Part shown: piece after piece, positions 9,634-17,633 of the stretch | How positions within the stretch are numbered: the first letter of the stretch is position 1 | How the letters are laid out: every line of letters begins with the position of its first letter | Source: a bacterium | Lineage (GTDB): Bacteria; Electryoneota; B3-LCP | Assembly: GCA_026394195.1 (NCBI GenBank) | Contig: JAPKYS010000057.1 | Location: 1 to 64,000 of the forward strand | Reading direction: 5' to 3' | Length of the DNA: 64,000 nucleotides | Position numbers and translations under genes: made by a program | Notes under the pieces: generated by a model | What the model was told of the DNA's origin: nothing | The model's input: only the letters and a program-made list of their open reading frames with translations | The model's database searches: none

Positions 9634-9852
9634 TTACAAATCTGCCCAAACCTGATCCTCTACGTCTTTATTCCAGTCTTTTGCTAAACTGGATTCGCTG
9701 AGCAACAGCGCTTCCAGTTTGTCTTTCTTCAGTTTCCGGTGGTTGGACACTGGCAGGATGATGATCTCGATCTCCTCGCCGCGTAATGCCTCCGGCAAGT
9801 CAATTGTGATCCTCTTGCCTTTCGATCTTTTTATGGCTCGTATGGTTTCCAT
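9634..9852 (-). CDS. Orphan antitoxin-like small protein
   Basis: The start chosen is the ATG at 9850-9852 (72 aa), preceded by GGAAGG with 5-nt spacing. An upstream ATG at 9919-9921 would add 23 residues but has no clear binding site. The sequence METIRAIKRSK...ITIDLPEALRGEEIEIIILPV resembles short AbrB/Phd-like antitoxins that form a beta-rich DNA-binding dimer, followed by a charged tail. No toxin gene is adjacent: the nearest gene downstream ends the ATPase pair 200 nt away. It may be a solitary relic or act on a toxin elsewhere. Confidence 0.55.
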   Translation of the reverse strand: METIRAIKRSKGKRITIDLPEALRGEEIEIIILPVSNHRKLKKDKLEALLLSESSLAKDWNKDVEDQVWADL

Positions 9853-9977
9853 CGTACCTTCCCAGTTGATTCCCATCTTAATGGGATAGTGGAATTTAGT
9901 GAATTTATTCTGAAAAGTCAACAGTTATTTTACAGACATTTTGCATTACTGATACGCGCTCATTGATCAGTTAATGC

Positions 9978-10007
9978 TTGACATACCGCCACTGCGTGTT
10001 GTATATT
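9978..10007 (+). promoter_or_regulatory. Sigma70-type promoter
   Basis: TTGACA at 9978-9983, an 18-nt spacer, then TATATT at 10002-10007, about 38 nt before the ATG at 10046. Confidence 0.7.
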
Positions 10008-10045
10008 TTGACCGATATTAGTTGAGATCAACGCTGGAGGTTCAA

Positions 10046-10348
10046 ATGAATGGAGCTACTGCTGCCATTATCGCCAAAAAGCGCAAGCACATCATCGCGG
10101 TTTTCCGGCAGGCACATGCCACCTCTCCGGAAACGGCTCAGTCGCTTGAGCAATTGGGGCTGCCCGATCATCTGTTAGTGAAGATTCAGAAACTGCGCGG
10201 CGTGCTGGTTCACGTCGAAGGGGATCGCTACTACCTGGACGAGGCGCGCGAAGCCGAGGTTGCCCGCTGGCGCAGAAAGATTGCCTTGACCGTCGCCGTG
10301 CTGGCGGCGATCTCATTTGCGCTGATGCTGTTCTTATCAAAGGGCTGA
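10046..10348 (+). CDS. Small protein with C-terminal membrane anchor
   Basis: The start is the ATG at 10046 (100 aa) with GGAGG 5 nt upstream. Residues about 10-65 are soluble, with a short winged-helix-like pattern (ETAQSLEQLGLPDHLLVKIQ then LVHVEGDRYYLD). A hydrophobic helix near residues 75-95 (ALTVAVLAAISFALMLFL) anchors it. The gene has its own promoter and a strong terminator, so it is a single-gene transcript. I do not recognise the family. A membrane-tethered regulator or scaffold is possible. Confidence 0.7.
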   Translation: MNGATAAIIAKKRKHIIAVFRQAHATSPETAQSLEQLGLPDHLLVKIQKLRGVLVHVEGDRYYLDEAREAEVARWRRKIALTVAVLAAISFALMLFLSKG

Positions 10349-10386
10349 ATGCTGCGCTGATTCTGACCGAATCAAGATTAAAGGCG

Positions 10387-10416
10387 AGGGGCGCACGATG
10401 TGCGCCCCTTTTTTCT
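10387..10416 (+). terminator. Rho-independent terminator
   Basis: A 10-bp stem AGGGGCGCAC / GTGCGCCCCT with loop GAT is followed by TTTTTTC, just after the 10046-10348 gene. Confidence 0.92.
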
Positions 10417-10691
10417 CTTCGCGCCACATTCATGGGGCTAGTCAGGCGTAGCACATCGCTTCAGCGGTGTGCGGGGGCGCGGCGTGCGCCCTGGCATGGG
10501 GCTTGATAAATCCCGCCCTCTGCACCTGCAAACGCAATAAACTGCAGGAGGGCATTTTTCTGGAACTACGCTCCTGGAGATGGGTAAGCAAAATAGGAGG
10601 GCTTGCTCCGGTGCGAATTCACTGCTCCACCGCGGCTTCTTGTGGTGACCGAGAGTAGCCTCCGACCACCTTTTCCAGAGAGGATATCATC
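10417..10691. other. Spacer with palindromic GC-rich segments
   Basis: This non-coding stretch contains a GGGGGCGCGGCGTGCGCCC palindrome near 10473 and an imperfect GCCCTC...GAGGGC hairpin followed by ATTTTT near 10514-10560. No promoter was confidently seen for the next gene. Confidence 0.5.
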
Positions 10692-12860
10692 ATGAATCGC
10701 GCCTTCATTACGCTGTTAATTGTTGGCTTGAGCCTGGCGGGGCTATTCCCCCTGATCGCTCAGGCTGATGGTCTGATCATCCCGGTACAACCGACCGAAC
10801 CAGCGCACCTTGGCGATTTCTACAGCGTCCAGTTTCATCGCGTCCAGGTTGTCATCAAGGGGCAGGCGGTCACGACGACGGTCGATCAGGCTTTTATCAA
10901 TGAAACCGGACGCATGATTGAGGTGCAGTACATCTTCCCCCTGCCTCGCAACAGCGCCGTCAATCAATTTTCGCTGATTGTGGACGGCAAGGAGTTGCAG
11001 GGCAAGATATTGGACAAAGCCCAAGCGCGCAGCATCTACGAGAGCATCGTACGCCGCCGCCGCGATCCCGCACTGCTGGAATACATCGATCAGGGGATGT
11101 TTCAGACCAACGTCTTCCCACTGCCGCCCAAAGGTCTGCGCGAAGTGAAACTGACCTACACCGAACTTCTCCCAATGCAAGGCAATCTGATCGAATACTG
11201 CTACCCGCTGACGACGGAAAAATATTCCCGCAACGTGTTGGGCGAAGTGCGTATAGACTTCGATTTGACCAGCGATTCGCCCGTGAAAAACGTCTATTCG
11301 CCGACTCACGATATCCGCTTGGATTGGGAGGGCAGCAAGCACGTCAAAGGGCACTGGTCCGACGAGAACACCCGTCCCGAAACCAACTTCCGCCTCTTCT
11401 GGACCCTCTCGGAAGATCGCGTAGGTGCAACCCTGTTTACCTATCGAGCCAACACGTCCGAAGATGGCTACTTTCTTTTATTGGCAAGCCCTCGCATGGA
11501 CGTCCTGAGCGAGAAAGCCATCCCCAAGAATCTGCTTCTTGTGCTGGATACGTCCGGCAGCATGGAAGGAGAAAAAATCGAGCAAGCACGTGGAGCCGCC
11601 AAATATATCGCCGAAAATCTCAATCCCGACGATCAATTCAACCTGATCTTTTACAGCTCGATGGTGGATCCGCTTTGGGACAAACTCAAACCTTGCAGTG
11701 CCTCCAATAAAAGCGAATCTCTGGCGCGGATTGCTCAGGTCAAAGCCGAAGGGAGTACCGATATCCATGCCGCTCTCACTACCGCGTTAAAACAAGTCCC
11801 CGATGACAATCGACCCTGTTACCTGATCTTCCTCACGGATGGATTGCCTACGTCCGGAGTGATCGAAGCTGAAAAAATACTTTCCGACGCCCAGTCCGTC
11901 AACAAGCGGCGTACCCGCATTTTCGCTTTCGGCGTCGGATTCGACGTCAATGCCGTCCTGTTGGATCAGTTAGGTTCGGAGAACTACGGTTTTGCCGATT
12001 ACGTGCCGCCGGGCGAAAATATCGAAGCCAAGGTATCGAATTTATACTCTAAAATTCGCAACCCCGTGCTGACCAATCCCAAACTGGATTTTGGCGGAAT
12101 CCGCATTCGCGATAGCTATCCGCAGAACCTTCCGGACATTTTCTACGGCAGTCAGTTGGTCCTGGTCGGGCGATATCGAGACACGGGTTTAAAGACCGTG
12201 ACTCTGAGTGGGAAATCCGGAGAAAAATCGCAGAGCTATGCATATTACCTGGACTTTGCTTCCCACACCGGCGCCGAGGATTACGCCTTTGTCTCCCGCC
12301 TCTGGGCGCAGAAGAAAATCGGCTGGCTGATGGCGCAGATCAAGCTGAAGGGCGAAAACAAGGAATTGGTGGACGAAATCGTGGCATTGAGTACCCGCTA
12401 CGGGATCATGACGCCCTACACCAGCTTCCTGGCGGATGAAAACGTAGATTTAGGGGATGTAGTATTGAATCAGCAACGGAGTATGGCGATCGCTGATGAG
12501 AGCGTACAGATATTAAGCGGACCTCAAGCGGTGTCTAAATCAATGGACTTGCAAGGTTTGAGCCAATCCAATCTGGCTGCACCACAGGCGCAATACCACG
12601 ACCAATCCGGAAAGAAAGTGCGCGAAGAGCGAGTGAAGATTATCGGGTCGAAAACCTTTTACCTCAAGCAGGGTCAATGGGTGGACTCGCAATACAACAA
12701 TAAAATGAAACTGACCGAACTGAAGCAGTTCTCCGATGAGCTTTTCAAACTGGCGGGACGAGCAGTCAACCAGGCGCAGTATCTCTCCTTCGACAATCTG
12801 CGAGCCATCATCGTGGTATTGGATGGTGCTGCTTACAAAGTTGTGCCGGTGAATAATTGA
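10692..12860 (+). CDS. Exported VIT and von Willebrand factor A domain protein
   Basis: The 722-aa protein has an N-terminal signal peptide ending near AQADG. Residues about 30-170 form a VIT domain (inter-alpha-trypsin inhibitor type), with QAFINETGRMIEVQYIFPLP characteristic. Residues about 280-460 are a VWA domain with a MIDAS metal site D286-x-S-x-S (DTSGSM) and a later FLTDGLPT. The C-terminal ~250 residues are beta-rich and end soluble. No sorting tail or anchor is seen. Such proteins occur across Gram-negative bacteria and probably bind protein partners in the periplasm. The gene stands alone between non-coding stretches. Confidence 0.88.
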   Translation: MNRAFITLLIVGLSLAGLFPLIAQADGLIIPVQPTEPAHLGDFYSVQFHRVQVVIKGQAVTTTVDQAFINETGRMIEVQYIFPLPRNSAVNQFSLIVDGKELQGKILDKAQARSIYESIVRRRRDPALLEYIDQGMFQTNVFPLPPKGLREVKLTYTELLPMQGNLIEYCYPLTTEKYSRNVLGEVRIDFDLTSDSPVKNVYSPTHDIRLDWEGSKHVKGHWSDENTRPETNFRLFWTLSEDRVGATLFTYRANTSEDGYFLLLASPRMDVLSEKAIPKNLLLVLDTSGSMEGEKIEQARGAAKYIAENLNPDDQFNLIFYSSMVDPLWDKLKPCSASNKSESLARIAQVKAEGSTDIHAALTTALKQVPDDNRPCYLIFLTDGLPTSGVIEAEKILSDAQSVNKRRTRIFAFGVGFDVNAVLLDQLGSENYGFADYVPPGENIEAKVSNLYSKIRNPVLTNPKLDFGGIRIRDSYPQNLPDIFYGSQLVLVGRYRDTGLKTVTLSGKSGEKSQSYAYYLDFASHTGAEDYAFVSRLWAQKKIGWLMAQIKLKGENKELVDEIVALSTRYGIMTPYTSFLADENVDLGDVVLNQQRSMAIADESVQILSGPQAVSKSMDLQGLSQSNLAAPQAQYHDQSGKKVREERVKIIGSKTFYLKQGQWVDSQYNNKMKLTELKQFSDELFKLAGRAVNQAQYLSFDNLRAIIVVLDGAAYKVVPVNN

Positions 12861-12944
12861 CGATCTATCCTTGCTGATTTGTGGACTCGCTGGGAATAAT
12901 ACTGCAATGCTGCGCTGGATGCGAAACAACTCGATGAAGGTTTC

Positions 12945-12984
12945 TTACTTGTAAACTTGGTTACTTGTTCACTTGTTTACTGCT
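12945..12984. repeat. Octamer stutter tract T3, inverse of T1
   Basis: 8-nt units TTACTTGT, AAACTTGG, TTACTTGT, TCACTTGT, TTACTGCT. Read on the minus strand they are the GTAAACAA / GTGAACAA / GTAACCAA words of tract T1 at 5907. Confidence 0.8.
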
Positions 12985-13076
12985 AAAGAGATTGCTCCGC
13001 CGACGCTTATAATGACATTTCAAAAGAAGCGCGACCCAGGCAACAAGACGTGCCTGAAGTGAGCACCTCTTTTATT

Positions 13077-13106
13077 TTGACCCCTCACCATAAAAATTTG
13101 TATAAA
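13077..13106 (+). promoter_or_regulatory. Possible sigma70-type promoter
   Basis: TTGACC, an 18-nt spacer, then TATAAA at 13101-13106. It lies about 200 nt upstream of the methyltransferase-ATP-grasp gene, implying a long leader. Confidence 0.45.
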
Positions 13107-13303
13107 AAACTCTTTTTTATCACCATTTCACACGTATATTTATTGCGTAAAAAAATGAAAACTCCGGGCGGGAAGCCAACTGAGAACTACGCTGAAAGAA
13201 CACCAATGTAAATCCATAATAAACTAAGTGATGACCATGTGCATCTACCCACAGCCTGCAACGTGAATTTCCACACGCCTTTAATTTGTTTGGAGTCTCT
13301 GCC

Positions 13304-15316
13304 GTGAACAAAAAGAAACCTCCTTCGCGGACGCCTCAAAAAGGCAAACCAGTCAAGAACCGCGTAAAAACCCTCGGTCCGGTCTACAACCTGGAAGAGC
13401 ATGTCGCTCCAGATTGGTGGTGCCGGATTTTCAACTCCCTCTACCTTAAGACCGACGCTGACGTGGTTGATGATGCCAACATCACGCGTACCGAAGTCGG
13501 CTTGATTTCCGACATCCTGAAGCTCGCCCCCGAAAATCGCGTCCTCGACCTCTGCTGCGGTCAAGGCAGACACACGCTGGAACTGGCGCGCAATGGTGTG
13601 CGGAATCTGGAGGGGCTGGATCGCTCCCACTACCTGATTCAAAAAGCGAAAGAACACGCCAGGACTGAGAGTCTGTCGGTGCGCTTTAAAGAGGGTGAGG
13701 CGCGCAAACTACCTTACCCCGCCGATAACTTCGACGTCGTGCTCATTCTGGGCAACAGCTTCGGCTATTTCGATTCACTGCACGACGACCTGAAGGTGCT
13801 AAAAGAGGTCACACGGGTTTTAAAACCCTGGGGGAAGCTGCTGATTGACATCGCCGATGGTGAATTTCTGAAGGGCAACTTCCAACCGCGCTCGTGGGAA
13901 TGGATCAACAACAAGTTCTTCGTCTGCCGCGAACGCTCCCTTTCCATCGATGGTGACCGACTGGTCTCCCGTGAAGTGATTACTCATGTGGAAAAAGGCG
14001 TCATCGCAGACCAGTTCTACGCGGAACGGCTCTACGCCCGCGAGACCATCTCCAGGCTGCTGGATGAAGCGGGATTTAAAAACGTCTCCTTCCCCATCGA
14101 ACTTACGCCCGCATCCCAACGTATGCAGGATTTGGGCATGATGGAGCGCCGCATCATTGTGACTGCGCAGGTGAAAAAGGAGTGGGCTCCGGTCAAAGCC
14201 AAGATTAAAAAGACCGATCGGCAGGTCGTGGTCATTTTGGGCGATCCTACTAAACCCGATCCAATGAAGCCGCTGCGCATCTTTGACGATGACGACTTCT
14301 ACACCATTGATCAGATGAAAGCGGCGCTGCGCGAACGCGAAGGTTACCACTTCACTTACCTGAACAATCACGATACCTTGATTCAGGATTTGATGCGCCT
14401 GCAGGGCAGAGTCGACCTGGTCATGAACCTGGGCGACGAGGGGTTTTACAACGACCCGCGCAAGGAACTGCACGTTCCGGCAATACTGGAATCTCTGGGG
14501 CTTGCCTATACCGGCGGCGGACCGCAGTGCCTGGCTTACTGTTACGATAAATCGCTGGTGCGCGGCGTCGCCAAAGAGATGGGAATACCAGTCCCTGAAG
14601 CATTCTTCGTGAAGGCTGAAGATCTTGCTTTTGAGATCCCCTTCAACTTCCCGGTGATCGTCAAACCCAACCTCGGTGATTCCAGCTTCGGCATTACTGA
14701 ACGCAGCGTCGCCAATAACGCTGAAGAACTCATCAACGCCATCATGGAAATCCGCCAGAAATTGGGCTACGATAAACCGATTCTGGTCGAAGAATTCCTG
14801 ACCGGCAAGGATCTTACGGTCGGTATCATTGGTACTCCGCCGACCTCTTATCAGGTACTCCCGATTCTGGAAGAGGATTATTCGGCGCTTCCCCTTGAGC
14901 TTCCCCGCATCTGCGGTTACGAAGCCAAATGGGTGCCGGATTCCCCCTACTGGGGCATCAAATCGATGCCTGCAGATCTGACGGAAGAGACGCGCAGCAC
15001 CATAATCGAGTGGTGCGTCAAACTGTCAGAGCGGTTGGAATGCCGCGACTACGCCCGCTTCGACTGGCGGTTGGATTCACAGGGGCAGCCCAAGCTGTTG
15101 GAAGTCAATCCCAATCCCGGCTGGTGCTGGGATGGGCACCTGGCGAAGATGGCAGGTCATGCCGGTATATCCTATTCCGACATGCTGGGATCCATACTCC
15201 GAGCCGCTGAGGAGCGCCTGGGATTGGATAACGAAGATCTGGGGCGGGTTCGTCAAATGGACATCAGGCTGGAGAAACCGGTGCGCGAAAAAGAGTTGGA
15301 GGGAGTACCGGCATAA
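13304..15316 (+). CDS. Methyltransferase and ATP-grasp (D-Ala-D-Ala ligase-like) fusion protein
   Basis: A GTG start at 13304 (670 aa) follows GGAG; an in-frame TTG 18 nt upstream lacks a binding site. Residues about 25-290 are a class I SAM-dependent methyltransferase: motif I is VLDLCCGQGRHTLELA, then LPYPADNFDVV. Residues about 310-640 are an ATP-grasp ligase of the D-Ala-D-Ala ligase type: YTGGGPQCLAYCYDKSLVR, PVIVKPNLGDSSFGI for nucleotide binding, and LLEVNPNPGW for the metal site. The ligase half should form an amide bond using ATP and the other half may methylate the same molecule. Substrate unknown. No biosynthetic partners are adjacent. Confidence 0.88.
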   Translation: MNKKKPPSRTPQKGKPVKNRVKTLGPVYNLEEHVAPDWWCRIFNSLYLKTDADVVDDANITRTEVGLISDILKLAPENRVLDLCCGQGRHTLELARNGVRNLEGLDRSHYLIQKAKEHARTESLSVRFKEGEARKLPYPADNFDVVLILGNSFGYFDSLHDDLKVLKEVTRVLKPWGKLLIDIADGEFLKGNFQPRSWEWINNKFFVCRERSLSIDGDRLVSREVITHVEKGVIADQFYAERLYARETISRLLDEAGFKNVSFPIELTPASQRMQDLGMMERRIIVTAQVKKEWAPVKAKIKKTDRQVVVILGDPTKPDPMKPLRIFDDDDFYTIDQMKAALREREGYHFTYLNNHDTLIQDLMRLQGRVDLVMNLGDEGFYNDPRKELHVPAILESLGLAYTGGGPQCLAYCYDKSLVRGVAKEMGIPVPEAFFVKAEDLAFEIPFNFPVIVKPNLGDSSFGITERSVANNAEELINAIMEIRQKLGYDKPILVEEFLTGKDLTVGIIGTPPTSYQVLPILEEDYSALPLELPRICGYEAKWVPDSPYWGIKSMPADLTEETRSTIIEWCVKLSERLECRDYARFDWRLDSQGQPKLLEVNPNPGWCWDGHLAKMAGHAGISYSDMLGSILRAAEERLGLDNEDLGRVRQMDIRLEKPVREKELEGVPA

Positions 15317-15350
15317 TATCCGACACGATACTCAGAAGATCCAAATAACA

Positions 15351-15387
15351 AATGCGGATTCCATATTTTGGAATCCGCATTGTTTTT
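15351..15387 (+). terminator. Rho-independent terminator
   Basis: A 12-bp stem AATGCGGATTCC / GGAATCCGCATT with a 7-nt loop is followed by GTTTTT, 35 nt after the methyltransferase-ligase gene. Confidence 0.9.
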
Positions 15388-15439
15388 CCATAAGTGCTAT
15401 CCAGGGGAATGCAGGTTTTTAACCAGGTAACTGACTTCT

Positions 15440-15499
15440 GTCGGGGTCAGGTACGACCCCGACTATGCAGGCGCTTGTAGGGGCGCATGGCATGCGCCC
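15440..15499. repeat. Two adjacent palindromic elements
   Basis: GTCGGGGTC (15440-15448) pairs with GACCCCGAC (15455-15463). A 19-nt palindrome GGGCGCATG-G-CATGCGCCC follows at 15481-15499. The first matches elements near 6013 and 32247. Confidence 0.65.
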
Positions 15500-15586
15500 G
15501 CCTATTCTACGAGAAACGAACTTCATTATAATTAGTCAGCTGCTATAAAGGCTGGGGAATATCTACAGAGCCAGTCCATAAAACAG

Positions 15587-15614
15587 CAAGGGCGAGTCGA
15601 TTGACTCGCCCTTG
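15587..15614 (-). terminator. Terminator of porin gene
   Basis: A 12-bp stem CAAGGGCGAGTC / GACTCGCCCTTG with a 4-nt loop, read on the minus strand, is followed by CTGTTTTATGG. Confidence 0.85.
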
Positions 15615-15637
15615 TGCGTTATCATTGAGTCTGGTTA

Positions 15638-16741
15638 TTACCAGTTGTACTCAAGCGTCAGGAAGAAGGTGTTGAAGGATGCAGATTCGTCATACATTGT
15701 TGTGGTGGGATCGTCATCCGCCTGCGGTGTCATGATCTGTACGTTGGGGATGAAGCGGACATTATCCGTTGGATGATAGTCTATACCGAATATCATCAGC
15801 GAAGCCCCATCTTTGTCTGAATACATAATGTTCTTGTCATTCTCTGTGTTCATGTCATACATATCATAGCGACCTAAGATCGAGAATTTCGGGGTCGGCA
15901 TTACGGTGAACCAGGCAGAGATGATACTTGAGGATAGATCCTTTACATCCGGAGCAGCAACGTAAGCCTTGGAGATCGTTCTCATCGAGTACTCTGCGCC
16001 TATCTTGAAGTACTGATGCGTGTAGCCGCCCATAAAGCTCAGAACCATAGAGTTAGAGCTGTCATTGATCGCTTTATAGCCGACAAAGGCGGAGATGACT
16101 AAGGCTTTTTCATCCAACAGGTAGACCGTGGGACGAAATTCGATAGTCTTGTACATATCGTTTTCCAAGTTCTTGTAACCTGCACCGTTGGCGATGGCGA
16201 ATTCCACGCCGAACATATCGTTCCACATGGCGTCCCACCTGAGACCCAAGTCCGCAGTGCTGCCCCAACTCCTTGCATAAGCTGTCGGTAGGCCGACACC
16301 GACAGGGAAACCTGCGGTATATGATCCCCAGTTATCCATGGCCATCGTTTTTACCGAGCGATAACCCCAGTGCTTCACATTGACGCCCTGGAAGGGCATC
16401 GGGACCATACCGAAGGACCACTTGGCGCCTTCGACCAACTTGCAGTTCATGGCCAGGTAGGCGTTCTTCATATAAGGACGCCACGCATCGACGTCGTAGC
16501 CTACGTCCATCAAGAAGCGGATGCTGAAATTGTCATCCAGATTTTTGTCATAACCGAAGTAGATTCTGGTAAATTCGAAGCTGTTGTCTTGACCGGAACC
16601 GATCCCTTTGTCCTTTGAGAAGTCGTGGTTGTAATTGAAGTACCCTTTGCCGTAGAACTTGCCATCTTCTGCGTTGGCAGTGCTGATCATTAAGAGCAGA
16701 CTGCATACCAGGAATGTGGCGATGAGGAGCTGTTTTTTCAT
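15638..16741 (-). CDS. Outer-membrane beta-barrel porin
   Basis: The 367-aa protein has a signal peptide (residues 1-24, ending ANA) followed by alternating hydrophobic/polar strands rich in aromatic residues (FYGKGYFNYNHDF, FSIRFLMDVGYD, FFLTLEYNW). It ends in an aromatic residue, W, as needed for BAM-mediated insertion. It resembles phosphate-selective or generic porins of FCB bacteria. The GGAGG box 7 nt before the ATG is strong. It forms a single-gene unit with its own terminator, and its substrate cannot be told from sequence. Confidence 0.82.
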   Translation of the reverse strand: MKKQLLIATFLVCSLLLMISTANAEDGKFYGKGYFNYNHDFSKDKGIGSGQDNSFEFTRIYFGYDKNLDDNFSIRFLMDVGYDVDAWRPYMKNAYLAMNCKLVEGAKWSFGMVPMPFQGVNVKHWGYRSVKTMAMDNWGSYTAGFPVGVGLPTAYARSWGSTADLGLRWDAMWNDMFGVEFAIANGAGYKNLENDMYKTIEFRPTVYLLDEKALVISAFVGYKAINDSSNSMVLSFMGGYTHQYFKIGAEYSMRTISKAYVAAPDVKDLSSSIISAWFTVMPTPKFSILGRYDMYDMNTENDKNIMYSDKDGASLMIFGIDYHPTDNVRFIPNVQIMTPQADDDPTTTMYDESASFNTFFLTLEYNW

Positions 16742-17106
16742 TGTTGTGCCTCCATGATGGATGGTGAGTTAAACCTTTAGGTGATTGATTTTTTTTAATC
16801 CCCACTTATTTTCTTTAGCTTATTTCCCTTCTTAATCTTGTATAATATAACGGCAAGTTTCAAAAAACAATGAGGAAAATGTTAAATTTTTGTGTGTCGC
16901 GGTTTTTTTTTGATGGTTGTTAAAATGTCAACTACATGCAATATTCTATGATATATACGACATTATTGCTTTATTGCAGGTTCTGATCGCCTCATTAATA
17001 TCGGGGGGGGGTGTTTTTTAAGTTAGATTTTTTCTTGCAGGTTTTTGCTAGAATTGCTGCAACTTTATTGCGCCCTGAAGACCCCGGCCGAGGTTGTTTT
17101 TGCTTT
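16742..17106. other. AT-rich 365-nt spacer
   Basis: Holds the leader and probably the promoter of the porin gene on the minus strand (TATA-rich near 16840-16855) and an eight-G run near 17004-17011. No gene recognised. No strong terminator for the DUF3467 gene was found. Confidence 0.5.
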
Positions 17107-17451
17107 CTATGGTGTTTCGCTGCCGGGCTTGAAACCGAACTCACGCTCAGAGGGCATTCCCTCCAGCTTGATCTCTCCAAACCGAGCCTCGTAGCGTTCT
17201 ACATTCTCTTCTAAAGCCCGCAGGAAACCTTTCAGGTGTTGAGGCGTCATCACGATACGCGAGTGAACCTTGGTGCGCGGCACTCCCGGCATGACCCTGG
17301 CGAAATCCATGACGAATTCCGCGCCGGTGTGCGCGATCAGCACCATATTGGCGTAAACCCCCTCGCCGATAGTCTCATCGATGGTGATATTCAAGCGTTG
17401 CTGCATGCCGGGAGGTAGAGGGGGCGGGGGTGGAGTTTTCTGATCAGCCAT
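17107..17451 (-). CDS. DUF3467 family protein
   Basis: The start is the ATG at 17449-17451 (114 aa), with GGAG 6 nt upstream; an upstream TTG is unlikely. A proline-rich N-terminus (TPPPPPLPPG) precedes the conserved DUF3467 core: YANMVLIAHTGAEFVMDFARVMPG and RIVMTPQHLKGFLRALEENV. This is a small conserved cytoplasmic protein of unknown function found in many phyla. It lies alone, divergent from the subtilase gene. Confidence 0.85.
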   Translation of the reverse strand: MADQKTPPPPPLPPGMQQRLNITIDETIGEGVYANMVLIAHTGAEFVMDFARVMPGVPRTKVHSRIVMTPQHLKGFLRALEENVERYEARFGEIKLEGMPSEREFGFKPGSETP

Positions 17452-17633
17452 GATTTTCTCCAAGATTTATTTCACGTCATCGAGCCAATGAACTTCTGTT
17501 TCGCCAATTATAAACAATTTTTTTATCAATCGCAAGTAAATTCTTCAAAACCGTTGATTCCACTTGCGTTTCCGAGGTTTTTTTTATATCTTTCAGTATG
17601 GAGCAACAGAATGCCGAAACTTAAGGTGAAATT

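Larger units (their letters stand above)
12861..13303. other. 443-nt spacer
   Basis: Contains tract T3 (12945-12984), a sigma70-like promoter and AT-rich sequence. No ORF with a ribosome binding site and no recognised riboswitch. Confidence 0.5.
15317..15637. other. Convergent spacer with two terminators and palindromes
   Basis: 321 nt between convergent genes. It has a terminator for each strand and two palindromic elements (listed). No coding potential was seen. Confidence 0.7.

Noticed and set aside
10467..10658. 63-codon frame after the terminator
   Set aside because: It spans palindromic spacer sequence and lacks a ribosome binding site.
13137..13210. Possible riboswitch before the methyltransferase-ligase gene
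   Set aside because: The CGGGCGGG and nearby bases do not match any riboswitch core I could recall, and there is no clear expression platform.
17004..17011. Run of eight G as a phase-variable tract
   Set aside because: It is not in or near the promoter of a contingency-type gene, and no length variation can be seen from one sequence.
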